Part shown: piece by piece, positions 52,941 through 57,994 of the stretch
Layout: each line of letters opens with the position of its first letter
Numbering within the stretch: the first letter of the stretch is position 1
Origin: Micromonospora sp. RP3T
GTDB lineage: Bacteria; Actinomycetota; Actinomycetes; Mycobacteriales; Micromonosporaceae
Reading direction: 5' to 3'
Assembly: GCF_003027925.1 (NCBI RefSeq)
Contig: NZ_PYPS01000045.1
Location: 1 to 57,994, forward strand
Length of the DNA stretch: 57,994 nt
Notes under the pieces: model-generated
The model's input: only the letters and a program-made list of their open reading frames with translations
The model's database searches: none
Told to the model about the DNA's origin: nothing
Made by a program: the position numbers and the translations under genes

Positions 52941-54032
52941 TCAGTACGGTGCGATCGTCACCGCCAGGTCGACAAGTTGCTTCGGCAGCGGCTGACGGAC
53001 CAGTTCCCGGCCGGTGCGGTCGGCGAGCACGAAGTCCCCGGCGCCGAACGGCCGGCGGTAGAGCAACCGGTCGTCGGTGACCCAGGCGACGTCGGCGCTG
53101 GGTAGCGGGTTCACCACCCGGCCGGTCGCGGTCTCCACCAGCAGCGGCTCCTGATGCCCCTGGACGACCACCAACGTGCCGTCCGGCGACCAGGCGTCCG
53201 GGCCGACCGGCCCGCCCGGCAGCTCGACCAGTCGGGTGGGCCGGCCGTCGTCGACCGACAGGAGCTGCACCCCCTTGGCGAGGTCCCGGGGCCACGCCTC
53301 CGACTTCTTCCTGCTCAACGTCAGCGCGACCGACCGGCCGTCCGGCATCCAGGTGAATTCGCACCGGTCGGCGCAGGGCCAGCCGAGCAGTCCCACCGGA
53401 TGGGTCTTCTTCTTCCCGTCCAGGTCCAGCACGATGAAACCGAAGTGGTCGAGCTGATGGGTGGTGAACAGCAGGCGCCGGCCGTCCGGCGACCAGCTCG
53501 GCGTGGAGAGCGCGCGGCCCACCTCGTACCAACGGGTCTTGCCGGTGGCCAGATCGAACAGGCCCACGTCCCGGGGACGGCCCTCGTCGCGGACCGCGAC
53601 GAGGGAGCCGGTCGGCGCCGGGAAGATGCCGTCGTACTTGTCGGTGGCGAAGTAGCGCCCGCGCCCGCGGTCGAGCAGGAACCCGCTGCCGGAGCCGCCC
53701 ACCACCTGGGCCCGGGTGACCACCCACTCACCGGGCAGCACCAGCGGCCGGTCCGCCCAGTTCGCGCCGGGTTCGGCCCGGAGCGCCGGCGAGGGGGAGA
53801 CGGTGACCGGTGGGGTCGTGGGCGGCGGGGCGGAACGGGGACGCAACAGCACGAACGGCAGCGTCACCGCCACCACCGCGACCAGCGCGGCGGCGGTCGC
53901 GGCGACCCGTCGGCGGCGACGCAGCCGACGGCCCCGCCCGAGCGCCCGCAGCGCCAGGTCCGGCGCGGGCGCGACGCCGTCGGCCAGATCGCGTACGGCC
54001 GTCCGGAGCGTCTCCTCCAGCGACGTGCTCAT
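52941..54032 (-). CDS. Membrane-anchored beta-propeller protein, putative anti-sigma partner
   Basis: 363 residues. The cytoplasmic N-terminus (STSLEETLRTAVRDLADG and a basic stretch) is followed by a transmembrane helix (about 42-61). A WD40/TolB-like propeller lies outside, with repeated W-PDGR motifs (STPSWSPDGRRLLFT, FTWMPDGRSVALT, DAWSPDGTLVVVQG). The ATG overlaps the stop of the ECF sigma gene, so it is probably that sigma factor's regulator. No zinc motif is visible. Confidence 0.75.
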   Translation of the reverse strand: MSTSLEETLRTAVRDLADGVAPAPDLALRALGRGRRLRRRRRVAATAAALVAVVAVTLPFVLLRPRSAPPPTTPPVTVSPSPALRAEPGANWADRPLVLPGEWVVTRAQVVGGSGSGFLLDRGRGRYFATDKYDGIFPAPTGSLVAVRDEGRPRDVGLFDLATGKTRWYEVGRALSTPSWSPDGRRLLFTTHQLDHFGFIVLDLDGKKKTHPVGLLGWPCADRCEFTWMPDGRSVALTLSRKKSEAWPRDLAKGVQLLSVDDGRPTRLVELPGGPVGPDAWSPDGTLVVVQGHQEPLLVETATGRVVNPLPSADVAWVTDDRLLYRRPFGAGDFVLADRTGRELVRQPLPKQLVDLAVTIAPY

Positions 54033-54538
54033 CGGGTCACCTCCGCCCGGGTGGTCAGCTCGTCGAGGGCCGGCACCAGTTGCCGCAGCCGAGCCAGTGC
54101 CTTGGCGCTCTGGCTGGCCACCGTGCCCGGCCGGCAGCCGAGCAGCGCGGCCGTCTGCTCGACGCTCAGGTCCTCCAGGTAGCGCAGCGTCAGCACCGCG
54201 CGCTGCCGGGGTGGCAGCGCCCGGAGCGCGTCCCGCAGCAGCATCCGCAGGTCACTGTCGTCCCCGACCGCCGGCCGCTCCGGCACGTCCGCCACCGGCA
54301 CCTCCGCGCGCCGCGCCCGCCGCCGCCAGCCGGAGACCTGGTCGTGGTAGAGGATCCGTTTCACGTACGGCTCCGCGTCGCCGCGGATCCGGGGCCACCG
54401 GGCGTACGCCTTGGCCAGCGCGTTCTGGAGCAGGTCCTCGGCCGCGTGCTGGTTGCCGGCCAGCGCGTACGCGACCCGCAGCAGGACCGGCCCCCGTTCG
54501 TTGACGAACGCGGTGAACTCCCCGTCGACCTCCGCCAC
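54029..54538 (-). CDS. ECF sigma factor, SigE/SigJ-like actinobacterial family
   Basis: 169 residues from GTG at 54538, GGAGG six bases upstream. Region 2 is FTAFVNERGPVLLRVAYALAGNQHAAEDLLQNALAKAYARWPRIRGDAEPYVKRILYHDQVSGWRRR. Region 4 is LRALPPRQRAVLTLRYLEDLSVEQTAALLGCRPGTVASQSAKALARLR. This is the SigE-family ECF group abundant in streptomycetes and Micromonospora. The stop overlaps the next start (ATGA). Confidence 0.9.
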   Translation of the reverse strand: MAEVDGEFTAFVNERGPVLLRVAYALAGNQHAAEDLLQNALAKAYARWPRIRGDAEPYVKRILYHDQVSGWRRRARRAEVPVADVPERPAVGDDSDLRMLLRDALRALPPRQRAVLTLRYLEDLSVEQTAALLGCRPGTVASQSAKALARLRQLVPALDELTTRAEVTR

Positions 54539-54606
54539 CGTCCACCTCCGTGTCTCAGACGCCCCGGGGCGGGGGAAACTTTGCCCACCGCGCGACAATG
54601 GGTGGC

Positions 54607-55086
54607 ATGCGCTGGACCGTGCTCGACTCGCCGATCGGGGAGTTCTCCGTCGGCACCGACGCCGACGCCGTACGCGGCGCGCACTTCGGCCGGGTGGCGT
54701 CGGCGTCCGACGAACCCGGCGACGACCTGGCCCGGCGGGCGGTGGCCGAGTTGCGGGCCTACTTCGCCGGCGAGCTGACCGAGTTCGGCGTGCCGGTGGC
54801 GGCGCCGCGCGGCTCGGAGTTCGAGCGCGCGGTCTGGCGGGAGATGACCCGCATCCCCTACGGCGAGACGACCACCTACGGCGAGGTGGCCCGCGCGCTC
54901 GGTGACCCGGGCGCGGCCCGGGCGGTGGGGGTGGCGTGCAACCGCAACCCGGTGCCGGTGATCGTGCCCTGTCACCGGATCGTCGGCGCGGGCGGCAAGC
55001 TGGTCGGCTTCGGCGGCGGGCTGCCGCGCAAGGTGACGCTGCTGGAGCTGGAGGCGGGCGTCGCCCTGCGCCGCGCCTGGTCCTGA
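54607..55086 (+). CDS. ogt: Methylated-DNA--[protein]-cysteine S-methyltransferase
   Basis: 159 residues from ATG at 54607. The active site is Cys122 in VIVPCHRIVGAGG; the preceding helix-turn-helix IPYGETTTYGEVARALGDPGAARAVGVACNRNP binds DNA. It removes alkyl groups from O6-guanine by a suicidal transfer. It is divergent from the sigma gene. Confidence 0.95.
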   Translation: MRWTVLDSPIGEFSVGTDADAVRGAHFGRVASASDEPGDDLARRAVAELRAYFAGELTEFGVPVAAPRGSEFERAVWREMTRIPYGETTTYGEVARALGDPGAARAVGVACNRNPVPVIVPCHRIVGAGGKLVGFGGGLPRKVTLLELEAGVALRRAWS

Positions 55087-55097
55087 CGTACGGAAGA

Positions 55098-55131
55098 GGG
55101 AAGGCCGGGTCCGCGCGGACCCGGCCTTCCC
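55098..55131. terminator. Bidirectional terminator, ogt / ino1
   Basis: GGGAAGGCCGGGTCC (55098-55112) pairs perfectly with GGACCCGGCCTTCCC (55117-55131), a 15-bp stem with a GCGC loop between convergent genes. Confidence 0.92.
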
Positions 55132-55149
55132 TCGGTGTGGTTCAGCGCG

Positions 55150-56229
55150 TCAGCGCTCGATCTCGCCCTTGATGAAGGACTCGACGGCGGCGTGCGCGTC
55201 GTGGTCCGCGTACTGCTGCGGCGGGGACTTCATGAAGTACGAGGAGGCGGAGAGGATCGGGCCACCGATCTTCCGGTCCAGCGCGATCTTCGCGGCGCGG
55301 ACGGCGTCGATGATGACACCGGCCGAGTTCGGCGAGTCCCACACCTCGAGCTTCAGCTCCGCGTTGAGCGGGGTGTCGCCGAAGGAGCGGCCCTCCAGGC
55401 GGATGTACGCCCACTTGCGGTCGTCCAGCCACGGCACGTGGTCGGACGGGCCGATGTGCACGTCGCTCTTCTGCATCTCGTGCGGGATCTGGGAGGTCAC
55501 CGACTGGGTCTTCGAGATCTTCTTCGAGACCAGGCGGTTGCGCTCCAGCATGTTCATGAAGTCCATGTTGCCGCCGAAGTTGAGCTGGTACGTGCGCAGC
55601 AGCTCGACCCCGCGGTCCTCGAAGAGCTTCGCCAGCGCGCGGTGCACGATGGTGGCGCCGACCTGGCTCTTGATGTCGTCACCGACGATCGGCAGGCCCG
55701 CGTCCTCGAACTTCTTGGCCCACTCCGGGTCGGAGGCGATGAAGACCGGGAGGGCGTTGACGAACGCGCAACCGGCGTCGATCGCGGCCTGGGCGTAGAA
55801 CTTGTCGGCCTGCTCGGAGCCCACCGGCAGGTAGGAGACGACCACGTCGACCTGCGCGTCGCGCAGCGCCTGGGCCACGTCGACCGGCGTGGCGTCCGAC
55901 TCCTCGACGATCTCGCGGTAGTACTGGCCCAGGCCGTCGAAGGTCGGGCCGCGCTGCACGCTGACGCCGGTCGGCGGCACGTCGCAGAGCTTGATCGTGT
56001 TGTTCTCGCTGGCGACGATCGCCTCCGCGAGGTCCATGCCCACCTTCTTGGCGTCCACGTCGAACGCCGCGACAAACTCCACGTCCGAGACGTGGTAGTC
56101 GCCGAAGGTGACGTGCATGAGACCCGGGACGCGGTCGTTCGGGTCGGCGTTCCGGTAGTACTCCACGCCCTGCACGAGGGACGAGGCGCAGTTACCCACA
56201 CCGACGATGGCGACGCGGACGGAGCCCAT
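55150..56229 (-). CDS. ino1: Inositol-3-phosphate synthase
   Basis: 359 residues from ATG at 56229 with GGAGG eight bases upstream; a start 27 bases up is rejected. Rossmann SVRVAIVGVGNCASSLVQG. The catalytic region contains YLPVGSEQADKFYAQAAIDAGCAFVNALPVFIASDPEWAKKFEDAGLPIVGDDIKSQVGATI and LERNRLVSKKISKTQSV. It converts glucose 6-phosphate to inositol 1-phosphate using NAD, feeding phosphatidylinositol, mycothiol and related molecules in actinobacteria. It is downstream of a PadR-type regulator. Confidence 0.95.
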   Translation of the reverse strand: MGSVRVAIVGVGNCASSLVQGVEYYRNADPNDRVPGLMHVTFGDYHVSDVEFVAAFDVDAKKVGMDLAEAIVASENNTIKLCDVPPTGVSVQRGPTFDGLGQYYREIVEESDATPVDVAQALRDAQVDVVVSYLPVGSEQADKFYAQAAIDAGCAFVNALPVFIASDPEWAKKFEDAGLPIVGDDIKSQVGATIVHRALAKLFEDRGVELLRTYQLNFGGNMDFMNMLERNRLVSKKISKTQSVTSQIPHEMQKSDVHIGPSDHVPWLDDRKWAYIRLEGRSFGDTPLNAELKLEVWDSPNSAGVIIDAVRAAKIALDRKIGGPILSASSYFMKSPPQQYADHDAHAAVESFIKGEIER

Positions 56230-56252
56230 AGCGTCTGCCTCCTTCTTCTTCA

Positions 56253-56900
56253 TCACGGCCGCTCTGTCCTGGACGTTCCAGGCGTGGGCGGGCTGTCGTT
56301 GTCTCCTCGGCCGCCGACCGTCCGGGAATCCGGGGCGGTCGGGGCCCGGCCGGAGCGCTCGTTGGCGATGAGCTCCTCCAGCCAGCGGACCTCGCGCTCG
56401 CAGGCGTCGAGCCCGTGGCGCTGCAGTTCCAGGGTGTACGCGTCGAGGCGCTCGGCTGCCCGGCCGAGCACGTCACGAAGACCTTCGCGGCGCTCCTCGA
56501 TCTTGCGACGGCGACCTTCCAGGATCCGGAGCCGGGTGGCCTGGTCGGTCCGGGCGAAGAACGCGAAGTGCACGCCGAAGCCCGTGTCGTCGTACGTCTC
56601 GGGTCCAGCCTGCGCTATGAGCTGGGCGAAGCGTTCCTTGCCCTCCGCGGTAATGGTGTAGACCACCCGACCACGTCGGCTGGTCAGCGCGGGAACCTCC
56701 TCGGCGGTCGCGGGTGTCTCGGCGGCTTCGGTGATCCACCCCGCCGCCTGCAGCCGTCGCAGGGTCGGGTAGAGCGAGCCGTAGCTGATCGCCGCCCGGA
56801 TGGCGCCGAGCTTGGCGGTCAACTCCTTGCGCAGCTCGTAACCGTGCATCGGAGCCTCCTGCAGGAGGCCCAGGATGGCGAACTCGAGCACGGGCGCCAT
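56253..56900 (-). CDS. PadR-family transcriptional regulator
   Basis: 215 residues from ATG at 56900 (MAPVLEFAILGLLQEAPMHGYELRKEL). The winged helix ends near residue 85 with YSLYPTLRRLQAAGWI-type sequence. A C-terminal helical dimerisation part follows. It sits 23 bases before ino1 on the same strand. A perfect palindrome at 56937-56959 upstream suggests autoregulation of the padR-ino1 unit. The same pair occurs next to DUF5318 and ponA in mycobacteria. Confidence 0.9.
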   Translation of the reverse strand: MAPVLEFAILGLLQEAPMHGYELRKELTAKLGAIRAAISYGSLYPTLRRLQAAGWITEAAETPATAEEVPALTSRRGRVVYTITAEGKERFAQLIAQAGPETYDDTGFGVHFAFFARTDQATRLRILEGRRRKIEERREGLRDVLGRAAERLDAYTLELQRHGLDACEREVRWLEELIANERSGRAPTAPDSRTVGGRGDNDSPPTPGTSRTERP

Positions 56901-56936
56901 CCCTTCTTTCCCCCTGCGCGGAGGGCTTAACCGCCG

Positions 56937-56959
56937 CGATGTATCGGGCCGATACATCG
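56937..56959. promoter_or_regulatory. PadR operator palindrome
   Basis: CGATGTATCGG (56937-56947), one centre base, and CCGATACATCG (56949-56959) form a perfect 11-1-11 dyad. It contains the ATGTA...TACAT core seen in PadR-type operators. It lies 37 bases upstream of the padR start in the divergent region with the DUF5318 gene. Confidence 0.85.
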
Positions 56960-57068
56960 AACGTTAGCCGAGACCGGTGGCCAGGGCAAACCTCTGGTTA
57001 CGCGACGCGATCCTCACTGATCGTGACCATGGTCGCCTCGGTTCCTCGGAGCGCGTACCCTTTGCCGC

Positions 57069-57515
57069 ATGCGTACGCAGCGCCAGGTCGTCGACTACTC
57101 GCTCCAGAAGCGAGCGGTGCTGCGTGAACTCCTCGCCGGGCGGATCGGCACGTACGACGTCTGCGACGCCTCGCCGTACCTGAAGAACGCCGCCCGTTTC
57201 CACGGCGAGCCGACCGATCACCGCTGCCCCATCTGCCGCAGCGAGAACCTCACCCACGTCCACTACATTTACGGTGACGAACTCAAGCAGTCGGCGGGTC
57301 AGGCGCGTACCCGGGCCGAGTTGCCCGTGCTGGCCATGACGCTGCGTGAGTTCCAGGTGTTCGTGGTGGAGGTCTGCCCCGGCTGTGACTGGAACCACCT
57401 CGTCGAGCAGTTCCTGCTCGGCCGGGACGGTCTCGCGGGCGAGGCGACGGATGCGACCGCGTCGGCCGCGGCCGACGGCTCCACCGCCCGGCGAAGGCGA
57501 GAGGCGCAACGGTGA
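57069..57515 (+). CDS. DUF5318 family protein
   Basis: 148 residues. Two cysteine pairs, CPIC (near 56-59) and CPGC (near 99-102), suggest a zinc ribbon. The N-terminus RTQRQVVDYSLQKRAVLRELLAGRIGTYDVCDASPYLKNAA is conserved in the family. The C-terminus is Ala/Thr-rich. The gene is just upstream of the probable PBP gene, as in mycobacteria (Rv0049-ponA1). The function is unknown; coupling to peptidoglycan synthesis is an inference from conserved order. Confidence 0.88.
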   Translation: MRTQRQVVDYSLQKRAVLRELLAGRIGTYDVCDASPYLKNAARFHGEPTDHRCPICRSENLTHVHYIYGDELKQSAGQARTRAELPVLAMTLREFQVFVVEVCPGCDWNHLVEQFLLGRDGLAGEATDATASAAADGSTARRRREAQR

Positions 57516-57709
57516 ACTCGGCTGTCCCGACCACTGCCGGCCCGTTACCCGGGCGGCACGCGCGACAGCCGGTAAGCGTAATTGGTCCGATTAGGTCGGA
57601 TTTGACGGACACGGGCCGGCGCGGCGGGCCGGTAATCTTCCGTGTTTCAGCTCACGGCAACCCGGTGGCGGCGCCCCCGCGCCCCACCGCGACCGGCAGG
57701 GTGTGAGGA

Positions 57710-57994
57710 ATGAACTACGGCGATTCCAGTTCTTCGCGTGGGCGGGCCCAGATCCCGGGCCCGAACGGCGACCCCGGCTCCGAGCGGAGCTCGCGCGGGA
57801 ACGGTTGGTCCGGCGCCCCCGAGGGTGGCGCCTCGGCGCGTGCCTCGGTCACCCCGGGCGGTGTCGGCGGCCGGGCCCCGGTCGGCGGCGTCGCCCCGGC
57901 GCCCCGTGGGGCCGCGGGCTCGGCCTCGGTGGGCCGCGCCGGCGCGGGACGCGCCTCGGTGCCGGTCTCGCCGGCACCCGGTGTCGCCGGGCGC
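57710..57994 (+). CDS. Probable bifunctional penicillin-binding protein PonA, 5' end
   Basis: 95 codons, open at the window edge. ATG at 57710 follows GTGAGGA. The visible part is a Gly/Pro/Ser/Ala-rich disordered segment, as in the cytoplasmic N-termini of actinobacterial class A PBPs. The membrane anchor and enzyme domains are outside the window. Identity rests on the order ino1-padR-DUF5318-PBP known from mycobacteria. Confidence 0.55.
   Translation, partial: MNYGDSSSSRGRAQIPGPNGDPGSERSSRGNGWSGAPEGGASARASVTPGGVGGRAPVGGVAPAPRGAAGSASVGRAGAGRASVPVSPAPGVAGR

Noticed and set aside
54359..54372. parS-like GTTTCACGTACGGC
   Set aside because: Only the left half and centre match; it is inside an ECF sigma gene and lacks the second arm.

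Overview
The window is very GC-rich with strong GC3 bias. It carries the replication-origin neighbourhood of a filamentous actinomycete. The order dnaA-oriC-dnaN-gnd-recF-dciA-gyrB-gyrA on one side and rpmH-rnpA-yidD-yidC-jag-rsmG-parA-parB on the other, TTGTCCACA-type DnaA boxes, DUF3566, DLW-39 and the murJ/pseudokinase/sigM/trx/cwlM block all point to Actinobacteria. Micromonosporaceae, probably Micromonospora, is the best guess (inference, no database search was possible).

Layout. (1) Positions 1-11010: the right-hand part of a pSAM2-like integrative and conjugative element (AICE). It has a GntR regulator with a paired inverted-repeat operator, a 2H-phosphoesterase (2'-5' RNA ligase-like) cargo gene, a translationally coupled run of small genes, a TraB/FtsK translocase, membrane spread-type proteins, a RepSA-type initiator, an excisionase and a tyrosine integrase. 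The integrase abuts the 3' end of a tRNA-Ala(TGC) gene. The left attachment site was not found in the window. (2) 11008-11339: tRNA-Ala, a DLW-39 microprotein gene and tRNA-Ile(GAT). (3) 11484-23195, minus strand: DUF3566 membrane protein, gyrA (interrupted at the catalytic tyrosine by a 419-residue intein with a LAGLIDADG-type endonuclease), gyrB, dciA, recF, gnd, dnaN. One plus-strand unknown gene lies at 18804-19358. (4) 23196-24000: oriC with many DnaA boxes and an AT-rich stretch, then dnaA. (5) 26448-32891, plus strand: rpmH, rnpA, yidD, yidC, jag, rsmG, parA, parB. (6) 32892-34601: a 1.7 kb largely non-coding centromere-like region with four of the six perfect parS sites and an extra DnaA-box cluster. 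(7) 34602-46975: an unknown HIT-like protein, a ddl-type ligase, an aminotransferase, a GNAT protein, the cwlM-like amidase, and the minus-strand murJ - pseudokinase - sigM - anti-sigma - trxB - trxA series. (8) 47107-57994: pcnA, a secreted subtilase with fascin-like repeats, a flotillin/NfeD pair, an ECF sigma/membrane propeller pair, ogt, ino1 with a PadR regulator and its palindromic operator, a DUF5318 gene, and the 5' end of a probable penicillin-binding protein gene.

How it works together. Replication initiation (dnaA, oriC, dnaN, dciA, recF, gyrase), origin segregation (parABS) and membrane/envelope functions (yidC, murJ, pseudokinase, cwlM) are clustered. Genes flanking oriC mostly point away from it. 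The most notable observations are DnaA-box clusters outside oriC (gyrB-gyrA gap, parS region, upstream of the pseudokinase gene), parS sites embedded in frame in parA, the gyrA intein, a decayed tandem duplication in the AICE, an MsrA-tail-like peptide in an alternate frame at the end of rep, and MurJ separated from its pseudokinase.
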